In this document: in pieces, positions 8,654-16,486 of the stretch | How the letters are laid out: every line of letters begins with the position of its first letter | How positions within the stretch are numbered: position 1 is the stretch's first letter | Assembly: GCF_021190915.1 (NCBI RefSeq) | Contig: NZ_JAIOAP010000030.1 | Location: 1 to 44,043, forward strand | Length of the DNA stretch: 44,043 nt | Direction: 5' to 3' | Source: Cohnella silvisoli | Lineage (GTDB): Bacteria > Bacillota > Bacilli > Paenibacillales > Paenibacillaceae | Notes under the pieces: model-generated | Database searches by the model: none | What the model was told of the DNA's origin: nothing | The model's input: the letters and a program-made list of their open reading frames with translations, nothing else | Position numbers and translations under genes: made by a program

Positions 8654-8683
8654 TTGACTACAAACCTTTAAGACAGGTATAAT
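8654..8683 (+). promoter_or_regulatory. Promoter of the thrS T-box transcript
   Basis: TTGACT (8654-8659) and TATAAT (8678-8683) are separated by 18 bp, shortly before the T-box leader. Confidence 0.75.
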
Positions 8684-8699
8684 GTACGATATTAATCCA

Positions 8700-8980
8700 C
8701 ATTCAGAAGCGATGAGAAAGACACCGATGCCCGACCTGGACGGAACAGAGAGAGGAACCTTGGCTGCAAGTTCCTTACGACCCCAACTGGCATTGACCCC
8801 TTTCGAGCTGCCGGGCCCAATTCGTGAGATCAGCTCTTGTGATACACGTTAGTATGCTCTGCCGGGTCATGACCGTTATCCATGCCAGAGAGCCGGTTGT
8901 TAGCTATTGCCGGTTGATGGAGGGTGGAACCACGGGCCGCATACAGAGCACCCGTCCCTTTCGGGACGAGGTGTTTTTTT
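8700..8980 (+). promoter_or_regulatory. T-box leader (threonyl-tRNA responsive)
   Basis: The leader carries the conserved T-box AGGGTGGAACCACG (8921-8934) and ends in a terminator, CACCCGTCCC with GGGACGAGGTG (8949-8973), followed by TTTTTTT. Stem I begins near GATGAGAAAGAC (8710). GATGCC near 8726 can pair with GGCATT at 8789-8794, which places ACC (8796-8798), a threonine codon, on the 3' side of the presumed specifier loop. That codon assignment is tentative. Uncharged tRNA-Thr would stabilise the antiterminator and allow thrS expression. Confidence 0.92.
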
Positions 8981-9010
8981 GTTTCCCAAAAACTCAAGGA
9001 GGTATACGAA

Positions 9011-10951
9011 ATGTCCGTTCAAGTTAAATTGCCCGATGGAGCGATCCGGACTTACGATGCTGGCGTAACGGTCGAAGACATTGCTTTTTCGATCAGTCCA
9101 GGAATCAAGAAAGTCGCGGTTGCCGGTAAAGTAGATGGGAAGGTTGTAGACGTAAGCACGCCTATATCCAGTGACGCATCGCTTGAAATTCTTACTTTGG
9201 ATTCTGCCGATGGGTTGGAAGTTATGCGCCATAGCACCGCTCACTTGCTAGCGCAAGCTATTAAAAGGATTTATGGCGCTGACAAAGTGAAGCTTGGCAT
9301 CGGACCGGTCATCGAGGACGGCTTCTACTATGATATCGATCTGGAACAGTCCATTACGCCGGAGGATTTAGCGATTATCGAGAAAGAAATGGACAAAATC
9401 GTCAAGGAAAATTTGCCGATCGTAAGGCGGGAAGTAAGCCGGGAAGAAGCCTTGCGGATTTTCGAAGAGATTGCCGATCCGTTAAAGCTTGAGCTGATCC
9501 GGGATTTGCCGGACGGCGTGGCGATTACCCTGTATGATCAAGGCGAATTTTTCGACTTGTGTCGCGGCCCGCATCTGCCTTCAACCAGCAGAATCAAGTC
9601 GTTTAAGCTGCTTAGCGTTGCCGGAGCGTATTGGCGCGGGGACAGCAAGAACAAGATGCTTCAACGGATTTACGGCACCGCGTTCGCGAAAAAAACGGAG
9701 CTGGACGAGCACCTTCATTTTCTGGAGGAAGCGAAGAAACGGGACCACCGCAAATTGGGCCGCGAGCTGAAAATGTTTACCTTCTCTCGCGAGGTCGGAC
9801 AGGGATTGCCGCTCTGGTTGCCCTATGGCGCGAAAGTTCGTCAAACTTTGGAACGCTACATTGTCGATCTCGAGGAAAAACTCGGATACACTCATGTTTA
9901 TACTCCTGTACTTGCCAACGTTGAACTATACAAAACTTCCGGGCACTGGGAGCACTATCAGGAAGACATGTTCCCTAAGATGACTTTGGATAACGAAGAA
10001 CTGGTTCTTCGTCCAATGAACTGTCCGCATCACATGATGATTTACAAAAGCGACATGCGCAGCTATCGCGATCTTCCGGTCCGGATTGCCGAGCTAGGTA
10101 CGATGCATCGTTATGAGATGTCAGGAGCTTTGACAGGTTTGCATCGGGTGCGGGCAATGACGCTTAACGACGCTCATATCTTCTGCCGTCTCGACCAAAT
10201 CAAGGAAGAATTTACTCGCGTCGTTAATTTAATTCGTCAGGTGTACGAAGACTTCGGCATTAAAGATTATCGTTTCCGTTTATCTTACAGGGATCCTAAG
10301 GATACGGAGAAATATTGGCCGGACGACGAGATGTGGGAAACGTCGCAGCGGATGCTTCGCGAAGTCGTAGAAGAGCTTAACTTGCCTTTCTTCGAGGCTG
10401 AAGGAGAAGCGGCATTCTACGGTCCGAAACTCGACGTTCAAATTAAGACGGCGTTGGGCAAAGAAGAAACGTTGTCGACTGCCCAGCTTGACGTTCTGCT
10501 TCCTGAGCGGTTTCAACTGGAATACACCGGGGATGACGGCAAGAAGCATCGCCCCGTCGTCATTCATCGCGGAATCATCAGTACGATGGAGCGTATGACC
10601 GCATTTTTGCTGGAAAATTTTGCGGGTGCGTTGCCGCTTTGGTTATCTCCCGTACAGGCTAAACTCATTCCCGTTAATCCTATTTATGAGCCTTATGTTA
10701 AAGAGGTCGCGGAGAAGCTGCAAAGAGCCGGCGTGCGGATTGAATCGGACTTGCGCAACGAAAAACTCGGATACAAAATTCGTGAAGCTCAGTTGGAAAA
10801 AGTCCCATACATGCTCGTTATCGGAGAGAACGAATCGTTAAACGGAACCGTATCGGTGCGTCGCCGCGGCGAAGGTGATCTGGGTGCACAATCCGTTGAC
10901 GAATTTATTGCTCGCATCACGGAAGAAATCACCTCTAAACGAGTCGATTAA
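9011..10951 (+). CDS. thrS: Threonine--tRNA ligase
   Basis: Class II synthetase of 646 residues, close to the 643 of B. subtilis ThrS. Order: TGS domain (1-62), editing/SAD domain (about 63-240, with HSTAHLLAQ near 74 and DLCRGPHLP near 182), catalytic core, and C-terminal anticodon-binding domain (about 540-640). The zinc ligand Cys is C338 in MNCPHHMMIY, with later histidines in the core including VIHRG. The ATG at 9011 follows AAGGAGGT (8997-9004) by 6 nt. The open frame upstream to 8924 lies inside the T-box leader and is not coding. Confidence 0.98.
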   Translation: MSVQVKLPDGAIRTYDAGVTVEDIAFSISPGIKKVAVAGKVDGKVVDVSTPISSDASLEILTLDSADGLEVMRHSTAHLLAQAIKRIYGADKVKLGIGPVIEDGFYYDIDLEQSITPEDLAIIEKEMDKIVKENLPIVRREVSREEALRIFEEIADPLKLELIRDLPDGVAITLYDQGEFFDLCRGPHLPSTSRIKSFKLLSVAGAYWRGDSKNKMLQRIYGTAFAKKTELDEHLHFLEEAKKRDHRKLGRELKMFTFSREVGQGLPLWLPYGAKVRQTLERYIVDLEEKLGYTHVYTPVLANVELYKTSGHWEHYQEDMFPKMTLDNEELVLRPMNCPHHMMIYKSDMRSYRDLPVRIAELGTMHRYEMSGALTGLHRVRAMTLNDAHIFCRLDQIKEEFTRVVNLIRQVYEDFGIKDYRFRLSYRDPKDTEKYWPDDEMWETSQRMLREVVEELNLPFFEAEGEAAFYGPKLDVQIKTALGKEETLSTAQLDVLLPERFQLEYTGDDGKKHRPVVIHRGIISTMERMTAFLLENFAGALPLWLSPVQAKLIPVNPIYEPYVKEVAEKLQRAGVRIESDLRNEKLGYKIREAQLEKVPYMLVIGENESLNGTVSVRRRGEGDLGAQSVDEFIARITEEITSKRVD

Positions 10952-10957
10952 ATCTGC

Positions 10958-10993
10958 TGCTCCTTAAGCCGCCAAACTTAAGGAGCATTTTTT
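10958..10993 (+). terminator. thrS terminator
   Basis: An 11-bp stem, TGCTCCTTAAG (10958-10968) with CTTAAGGAGCA (10977-10987), followed by six T. Confidence 0.93.
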
Positions 10994-11118
10994 GCAAAAG
11001 CCAGCTTTCAATAACTTTGTCGCTTATTTCCTATTAAATGTAAAATATTCTCTTTTTCTCGCGTTTATGATAGAATAGGGTTACTTATAATAAGCATCCG
11101 TTTAGGAGTGGCTGGTAC

Positions 11119-11640
11119 ATGAACTTCCTCCGTGATTCTGATTATCCGGAAACATTCCGGTCAGAAGATGAAGTATTAGGCGAGCTTTATTCCCAGATGC
11201 TTAAAGTCGTTCGCCACAAGCTTTGGCACAAGAACGATGCGGGTGATGTCGTGCAAGAGGCTTGGGTGCGTATATTAGAGAAGAAGTCTACGTTGCGGCA
11301 TAAGGATAAGCTCATACCTTGGGCAAAAGCCATTGCCTCGAACTTAGCTTCGAATGCTAATCGTGCAAGGCGCCACGAGAGGATCTACGACCATCTGGAA
11401 GACGAGTTCGCTGGATTAACGTCTGTATTCGAGCCGGAATCAATGATGGAACTGTCTGATTTGTTGGGGCGGTTGGATCCTGTTACAAGAACGCTCTTAT
11501 TGTACAAGTTCTATTACGGGTTAAAAGACAACGAAATCGCAACGGCTTTGCAGTTGCCGGTCGGAACGGTCAAAGCCCGGATTCACCGCGGCAAAGCGAA
11601 GTTAAAAACGCAAGTCAAAGACGAAGAGCAACATACATAA
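11119..11640 (+). CDS. Sigma-70 family (ECF-like) RNA polymerase sigma factor
   Basis: Protein of 173 residues with sigma region 2 at about 20-90 (DAGDVVQEAWVRILEK) and region 4 at about 112-165 (LGRLDPVTRTLLLYKFYYG then LPVGTVKARIHRGKAKLK), with no region 3, as in ECF sigma factors. No anti-sigma gene is adjacent: the next gene encodes a small spore protein. The target promoters cannot be inferred from the window. AGGAG lies 10 nt before the ATG. Confidence 0.88.
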   Translation: MNFLRDSDYPETFRSEDEVLGELYSQMLKVVRHKLWHKNDAGDVVQEAWVRILEKKSTLRHKDKLIPWAKAIASNLASNANRARRHERIYDHLEDEFAGLTSVFEPESMMELSDLLGRLDPVTRTLLLYKFYYGLKDNEIATALQLPVGTVKARIHRGKAKLKTQVKDEEQHT

Positions 11641-11686
11641 TCCAAAACCCCTCTGTCCATGCTATGTTATGGAGGTGAGGGAAGCA

Positions 11687-11818
11687 GTGGCAAAAAACAA
11701 AAAACAGAAACAGGGTAATGCAAACGCTTATCAAACCGAGTTTGCATCGGAATCGAACGTCAGTAACAGTACAGCTAATAAAGCTGCGCAGAAGAATTCT
11801 AATCCGTCCAATCGTTAG
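11687..11818 (+). CDS. Gamma-type small acid-soluble spore protein-like
   Basis: A 43-residue gene starting with GTG, 6 nt after GGAGGTGAGG (11671-11680). The product begins MAKNKKQKQGNANAYQTEFA and is Lys/Asn/Gln/Ala-rich, with the segment YQTEFASESNV matching the TEFASET(N/D) repeat of gamma-type SASPs (SspE), here only once. Gamma-SASPs are amino-acid reserves in spores, degraded at germination. It lies 46 nt after the sigma-factor gene and before a terminator. The short length makes the call less certain than the motif suggests. Confidence 0.75.
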   Translation: MAKNKKQKQGNANAYQTEFASESNVSNSTANKAAQKNSNPSNR

Positions 11819-11881
11819 TCTCCATTAGTTAAAGATGTGCCATGTACATGTGAGATTTTCGGGTGAATAAAGGCTTTTTTA

Positions 11882-11916
11882 GAGGAGGACCCGTTAGGGT
11901 CCTCTTCCTTTTTGTC
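11882..11916 (+). terminator. Terminator after the spore-protein gene
   Basis: GAGGAGGACCC (11882-11892) pairs with GGGTCCTCTTC (11897-11907), with one mismatch, followed by CTTTTTG. Confidence 0.8.
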
Positions 11917-11982
11917 AAAACACGTTATATAATGTTAGGAAAAGTAACGTAATCGACAATCGATTTGTTGGAGTGATGAGAG

Positions 11983-13395
11983 ATGGCGCAGTGGAGACGG
12001 TGGTTCATTTCTAAACCTGATAAATCAAGCGTTGTCTCACAAATTCCAGTCGCCTCAGTAAATGAAAATCCAGAAGCGCTCCGCCATATGGTAGAGGAAG
12101 CGGTCGTCATTTCGGATCGCCTTCAAGCTGCGGTGTCTGAAGTGGACTCAAGCATGAGTCAGCTAGATGCCATCGCCGACAGATCGGCCGATCAGGAAGA
12201 GAAGCTTCGCCACATTAGCAAGACAGCCATGGTTCGTTTAGAAGAAGCGTTCTCCTCTTTGCAAGAAGTATCGGCCGCTTCCCAAGAAATTCGTGGAGTT
12301 ACCGAAGAGTTGAACTCGCAAAGCCAGAAGACCAGAGATGTCGTCATAGAGGTTTGCCGCTCGCTGAATCATACCGATGAAGTGATGAACGACCTATCCA
12401 GAAATCACGGCTCGATGGAAGAACGTGTGAATGACTTAATTGCCCAGGCGTCGAAGATCGGTGAAATCAACGAGTTGATCCAAGAGATCGTCACGCAAAC
12501 GTCTCTTCTGGCGTTGAATGCCGCAATCGAAGCGGCCCACGCAGGGGAGCATGGACGCGGGTTTTCCATTGTCGCTCAAGAAATAAAGAAGCTAGCCGAG
12601 CAAAGCGGGGAAGCCGTTAAACGCTCGACGAGCATCGTTCAGAATATTGAGTCCGGCATTCGCCAAGTCGTTAGCTCCGTGGATCGCGAGAAAAATTCAG
12701 TATCTCTCGGTTTGGTTGAAATGAACAAAACGCGAGAAAAGATGGATATCATCTTTAATTCGTTCTTGAAGGTTGACCAGCATGTAAGTAAAACGTTGGA
12801 ATTCGCCGTGGAGCAAGCGGATCGAACGACTGCCACCAGTTCCCTGTTGGAAGAGGTCGTGGAGTCCGTTAGCTTAACCATAAACAGCGTTGATGATACG
12901 TTAGCTCAGAATAAAAGGCAAAGAACGGAAATCAACAATTTAGGCCGTGTTTCCGAAGAGTTGAAGGAGTCCGCGGACGAATTAATTGCTGCGGTTCAAA
13001 CTGCCGGAGGCAGAGATTGGGAAGGCGCGATCGCAGCGGATACGGCGCGTTGGTCAGATTTACTGCGTACGCTGGCTTCTGATCCGGCACTTGCGGGGAT
13101 GGAGGAAGAGGCGCATCGCGAAGTGTTGGGGGGCTGGCTTAAACGTACTACGGGGATGGAAGCGATTTGGTCCAATCGAAGCGACGGCTCGTTCGTATTC
13201 TCGGAGCCTGAAGCTGGATTGTTAAATGCAAGGGGACGCGAATGGTGGAAGAGGGCTATGACTGGGGAGACATTCATCTCTGAAGTTTATATCTCGGCTA
13301 TTACGAAACGGCCTTGTATGACGGTATCGATGCCGCTGCGAAGAATTGATGGCGCCGCTTTTGGCGTAATCGGCATCGATATTGTGGTTTCTTGA
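11983..13395 (+). CDS. Soluble methyl-accepting chemotaxis-like protein with C-terminal Cache-like domain
   Basis: Protein of 470 residues. A long coiled-coil signalling domain (about 35-345) contains the conserved receptor hairpin tip, IVTQTSLLALNAAIEAAHAG followed by EHGRGFSIVAQEIKKLAEQS (about 168-207). No membrane segment, signal peptide or HAMP domain is seen. Residues about 350-470 (SNRSDGSFVFSEPEAGL, REWWKRAMTGETFISEVYIS, AAFGVIGIDIVVS) look like a single Cache/PDC sensor fold, normally extracellular and N-terminal. The order is therefore inverted and the sensor would face the cytoplasm. It probably interacts with CheA/CheW, but no che genes are nearby. Confidence 0.85.
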   Translation: MAQWRRWFISKPDKSSVVSQIPVASVNENPEALRHMVEEAVVISDRLQAAVSEVDSSMSQLDAIADRSADQEEKLRHISKTAMVRLEEAFSSLQEVSAASQEIRGVTEELNSQSQKTRDVVIEVCRSLNHTDEVMNDLSRNHGSMEERVNDLIAQASKIGEINELIQEIVTQTSLLALNAAIEAAHAGEHGRGFSIVAQEIKKLAEQSGEAVKRSTSIVQNIESGIRQVVSSVDREKNSVSLGLVEMNKTREKMDIIFNSFLKVDQHVSKTLEFAVEQADRTTATSSLLEEVVESVSLTINSVDDTLAQNKRQRTEINNLGRVSEELKESADELIAAVQTAGGRDWEGAIAADTARWSDLLRTLASDPALAGMEEEAHREVLGGWLKRTTGMEAIWSNRSDGSFVFSEPEAGLLNARGREWWKRAMTGETFISEVYISAITKRPCMTVSMPLRRIDGAAFGVIGIDIVVS

Positions 13396-13492
13396 CAAAT
13401 TTATTCCCATAACCCGTTCTCAAAACGATAAAAATCCGGTATTATATAGTTAATGTAATAAAAGTTCACAAGAATTAGGCAGGTGATCTATC

Positions 13493-13849
13493 ATGACGGA
13501 GCCTTGGGTTTCAAATTCGACTACAGCCGCTCCCCGACGCAAGACGGCAGAGGTTCACTCCCTCCTAGAGGCGCTTATCTCTAAACGAGAGCAGGAAATA
13601 ACGGACATCGAACAGATGGTTGAGCGTTATGAACGGCGTATCCGATTTGAAGAGCAAGCTTATCGGTCGATGTCGACGCTTCGCCGCATGTTAACGGGCA
13701 AAAAGCCCGATCATCATTTAGCCGTTGAATACATTCATTACGTCAAGAAGCCGATGGAGAAAGTTCGTTCGCTGCGCCTCGAGGTTTCCAATTACCAAGC
13801 GATGCTCGAAGGTACCGTTCCCGCGGTTATTCCTGAAATACTATCATGA
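13493..13849 (+). CDS. Small coiled-coil protein of unknown function
   Basis: Protein of 118 residues, not assigned to a known family. It is highly charged and helical; residues 20-65 (SLLEALISKREQEITDIEQM onward) and 85-108 look like antiparallel coiled-coil helices joined by a short basic turn. No signal peptide, membrane segment or cysteines are present. AGGTGATC lies before the ATG. It stands alone between the receptor-like gene and the convergent amt gene, sharing their terminator. Confidence 0.7.
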   Translation: MTEPWVSNSTTAAPRRKTAEVHSLLEALISKREQEITDIEQMVERYERRIRFEEQAYRSMSTLRRMLTGKKPDHHLAVEYIHYVKKPMEKVRSLRLEVSNYQAMLEGTVPAVIPEILS

Positions 13850-13859
13850 CTTAAATTGA

Positions 13860-13915
13860 TATCCATAAAGAGAAAGGTTGAGCAGCCACCCTGCCCAACC
13901 TTTTCTTTATGGATA
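13860..13915. terminator. Bidirectional terminator between the coiled-coil gene and amt
   Basis: A stem of about 20 bp, TATCCATAAAGAGAAAGGTT (13860-13879) with its complement ending GGATA at 13915, one base bulged, with a 15-nt loop. It lies between convergent genes. Confidence 0.85.
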
Positions 13916-13918
13916 AGT

Positions 13919-15202
13919 TTATTCCGATGGAAACCGAAGCTGCTCCATATCGAGGAAGTCGTGGTCCTGGCTATACGCGGGAACGCCATGTATGCCTACG
14001 TCAAGCCCGATCAGCTCCTCGTCCCGTGATACGCGCACCGGTTTGAATCGTTGAATCAACTTCAGTACGAACCATGTTAAGAAGAATCCCCAAATCGCCA
14101 CGACGACTAGTCCGAGAGCCTGAATCCCAAGTAAATACCAACCGCCGCCATAGAACAATCCGGAATGTGCGGCCGCCCCCGGCATGGCGAATAGCCCGAC
14201 CGCCAGCGTTCCGATGCTGCCGCTAATGCCGTGAACGGCGAATGCGCCCACGGGATCGTCGACTTTTCGTTTCTCAAGCCATTCGCTTGCAAGCACCATG
14301 ACGATTCCCGATACCGCACCGATAAGGATAGCGGCAGCGTCGGATACGAAAGCGCAGCCTGCCGTAATCCCGACTAGTCCTGCCAATGCGCCGTTAATGA
14401 CCATTGGAGGATCCGCTTTCTGGTAGCGCAACATAGTGAACAATATACAGGCCGCGCATCCCGCGGCGGAAGCGAGCATCGTCGTAACCGCAATATGCCC
14501 AATGCTCTCGTTAGTAGCGCTTAACGTGCTTCCGGAGTTAAAGCCGAACCATCCGAACCAAAGGATGAAGGCACCGACGGAAGCGAGCGGAAGGTTGGAG
14601 GGGGAGACAATGTTGATTTTACCGTCAGCCCCGAACCGCCCGATTCTCGGACCGATGAATATAGCGGCAGCAAGGGCTGCGAATCCTCCCAAGGCATGAA
14701 TGGCCGCGGAACCGGCGAAGTCGATCATTCCTAATTTGGCCAACCAGCCGCTAGGCGACCATATCCAATGCCCTGAAATCGGATAAATAAGACCTGTCAT
14801 GAATATCGTATAGATAATGTAAGCGCGAAAATGGATGCGTTCGGCAACCGCGCCGGACACGATCGATATAACGGCGATTACGAAGGCGCATTGGAACAAC
14901 CAATAGGTATCGTGAGAAATATTCAAGACTAGATGTGTCAGATCGCCTCCCATGAAGAATCCGGTGAGACCTATCCATCCGCCTGCATCTTTACCGTACA
15001 TAAATGCGAAGCCGATGGCATAGAACACAAGGGCGCCAAAAGCGATGTCGACGAATACTTTCATAATAATGCTGACAGCGTTTTTCTGACGGACGAATCC
15101 GGCTTCAAGAAGCGCGAACCCGCCTTCCATCAGTAAAATCATAGCAGCGGTTAGGACGACCCAAATCGTGTCCAAGCCTCTCGACAGTTGTGCAATATCC
15201 AT
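13919..15202 (-). CDS. amt: Ammonium transporter (Amt family)
   Basis: Membrane protein of 427 residues with about eleven hydrophobic segments. Family landmarks: the twin-histidine pore H169 (IHALGG) and H324 (VHGISG), D161 before the first, and the C-terminal cytosolic tail (residues 391-427) with LDVGIHGVPAY, the part that contacts PII proteins. It imports ammonium when nitrogen is scarce. Unlike many amt loci, no glnK/PII gene is adjacent. The minus-strand promoter and a TnrA/GlnR-type box lie at 15261-15313. Confidence 0.95.
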   Translation of the reverse strand: MDIAQLSRGLDTIWVVLTAAMILLMEGGFALLEAGFVRQKNAVSIIMKVFVDIAFGALVFYAIGFAFMYGKDAGGWIGLTGFFMGGDLTHLVLNISHDTYWLFQCAFVIAVISIVSGAVAERIHFRAYIIYTIFMTGLIYPISGHWIWSPSGWLAKLGMIDFAGSAAIHALGGFAALAAAIFIGPRIGRFGADGKINIVSPSNLPLASVGAFILWFGWFGFNSGSTLSATNESIGHIAVTTMLASAAGCAACILFTMLRYQKADPPMVINGALAGLVGITAGCAFVSDAAAILIGAVSGIVMVLASEWLEKRKVDDPVGAFAVHGISGSIGTLAVGLFAMPGAAAHSGLFYGGGWYLLGIQALGLVVVAIWGFFLTWFVLKLIQRFKPVRVSRDEELIGLDVGIHGVPAYSQDHDFLDMEQLRFPSE

Positions 15203-15260
15203 TCTCTCAACCCCTAATGATGTTGTGAATATCTAACATATTAAGCGGAAATCCGACCTC

Positions 15261-15289
15261 ATTATATAGTGGAGAGTTACCTAAGTCAA
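15261..15289 (-). promoter_or_regulatory. amt promoter
   Basis: On the minus strand TTGACT (15289-15284) and TATAAT (15266-15261) are 17 bp apart. Transcription would begin near 15254, about 50 nt before the ATG. Confidence 0.72.
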
Positions 15290-15296
15290 CGAATAA

Positions 15297-15313
15297 TGTA
15301 AAGATAGATAACA
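15297..15313. promoter_or_regulatory. TnrA/GlnR-type operator upstream of amt
   Basis: TGTAAAGATAGATAACA fits the 17-bp consensus TGTNA-N7-TNACA exactly on both strands. It lies 7 bp upstream of the amt -35 element, centred about 51 bp before the presumed start site, the distance at which TnrA activates amtB-type promoters in B. subtilis. Nitrogen-limited activation is the natural reading. Confidence 0.75.
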
Positions 15314-15358
15314 TTAAATATGATCCAACTTTGTTTTATCAAGGTCATGGACGCGCCG

Positions 15359-15380
15359 CCTCGGTCTGCAGACTGAGGCA
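15359..15380. other. Isolated inverted repeat between amt and liaF
   Basis: GCCTCGGTCTGCAGACTGAGGC (quoted as halves GCCTCGGTCTG and CAGACTGAGGC) is a near-perfect palindrome without a T tract on either strand. It may be a protein-binding site or a leftover hairpin; its role is unknown. Confidence 0.4.
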
Positions 15381-15401
15381 AACTTACAACCCGCGCCGCT
15401 G

Positions 15402-15429
15402 TTGTTCCCTGTTCAGGATTCGGTATACT
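15402..15429 (+). promoter_or_regulatory. Probable liaFSR promoter
   Basis: TTGTTC (15402-15407) and TATACT (15424-15429) are 16 bp apart, about 40 nt before the liaF start. Confidence 0.45.
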
Positions 15430-15471
15430 GAGTACAGATAGAATTCAGCGTTAGTAATGGAGGATAGGGCT

Positions 15472-16482
15472 ATGCATTCATCGATCGCGCACCGATTGCT
15501 ATGGGGACTCGTAATCGTGACAATAGGAGTTGTTTTTCTATTAAATCAAACCGGAATTATAACCATTAGTATTGGGGATCTTTTCTCGCATTATTGGCCG
15601 GTGCTTATGATTGTATTCGGACTGCAGGGCTTATTGCTGCAAAGCGGAGGAGCCTACTGGTGGAACCTGCTGGTAGTTATCATCGGGTTTATGTTCCTGG
15701 GACGGAACATGGGGTGGATGGAGTGGGATTTCTCGGATATTATCCGTCTCATTGGCCCGATTGCCATCATTCTCATCGGGATCAACATGATTTTCAGAGG
15801 CAATCGTCCCCGTAAAAGGGATAAGCATGAGAATGGCGAACAGTGGAATCCGATTACGCCGCCGATACCGCCGGTTCCTCCAATGCCGCCTGGACCGCCG
15901 CCTGCACCGCCAGAATGGGATGAATTCGAACGCGAACTCTCCGGTGCCGCGAATAAACAAATAGATCCGGCTGCTGAGTCTACATCGGCCAACTCCACTT
16001 TTGAACAACAGTCGTCGCCTAGGACGAACGCTCAATTTTATGGGTGGAAACAGCGTCATGAACATAAAGACTGGTGGAAAGCGCACGACTGGAGCAATCC
16101 CAATCGGGACAATCATAGTCGTTTCATCGGGGATGTCCAGCTTGGCAAAGATTATTGGGAGTTGCGCCCTATGAGCATTTCTCATTTTATCGGGGATACG
16201 ACTTTGGATTTAACTAAAGCGCAAATTCCTATCGGCGAGACGAGAATCTATGTATCTTCCTTCATAGGAGACGTTAAAGTCTATGTACCCAATGATCTTG
16301 GCGTAGGCATTCAGGTCATATCGAGCTGCTTGATTGGCGACGTAAAGGTGCTGGATCAAAAGCGGGGAGGCATATTCAACCAAATGTCAGTGGAGACACC
16401 GAGTTATTCGGATGCCGATAAACGCGTGGTGTTAGTCGTTAGCAGCTTTATCGGCGACGTTCGCGTAACGAAGGTAGGCTAA
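15472..16482 (+). CDS. liaF: LiaF-like membrane regulator of a cell-envelope stress system
   Basis: Protein of 336 residues. Four hydrophobic segments (about 8-105) form the N-terminal membrane domain. A linker of about 100 residues includes a proline tract (PPIPPVPPMPPGPPP near 133-147). The C-terminal beta domain (about 215-336) repeats the motif FIGD four times plus LIGD once, typical of the LiaF C-terminus. LiaF holds the kinase LiaS inactive until envelope damage. The ATG at 15472 is favoured because GGAGG (15459-15463) is 8 nt upstream; an ATG at 15457 precedes that site. liaS follows 4 nt later. Confidence 0.88.
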   Translation: MHSSIAHRLLWGLVIVTIGVVFLLNQTGIITISIGDLFSHYWPVLMIVFGLQGLLLQSGGAYWWNLLVVIIGFMFLGRNMGWMEWDFSDIIRLIGPIAIILIGINMIFRGNRPRKRDKHENGEQWNPITPPIPPVPPMPPGPPPAPPEWDEFERELSGAANKQIDPAAESTSANSTFEQQSSPRTNAQFYGWKQRHEHKDWWKAHDWSNPNRDNHSRFIGDVQLGKDYWELRPMSISHFIGDTTLDLTKAQIPIGETRIYVSSFIGDVKVYVPNDLGVGIQVISSCLIGDVKVLDQKRGGIFNQMSVETPSYSDADKRVVLVVSSFIGDVRVTKVG

Positions 16483-16486
16483 CGGG

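Noticed and set aside
8824..9027. Open frame inside the thrS leader and an N-terminal extension of thrS from 8924
   Set aside because: Both overlap the T-box and its terminator; the real start at 9011 has a near-perfect ribosome site and the family N-terminus.
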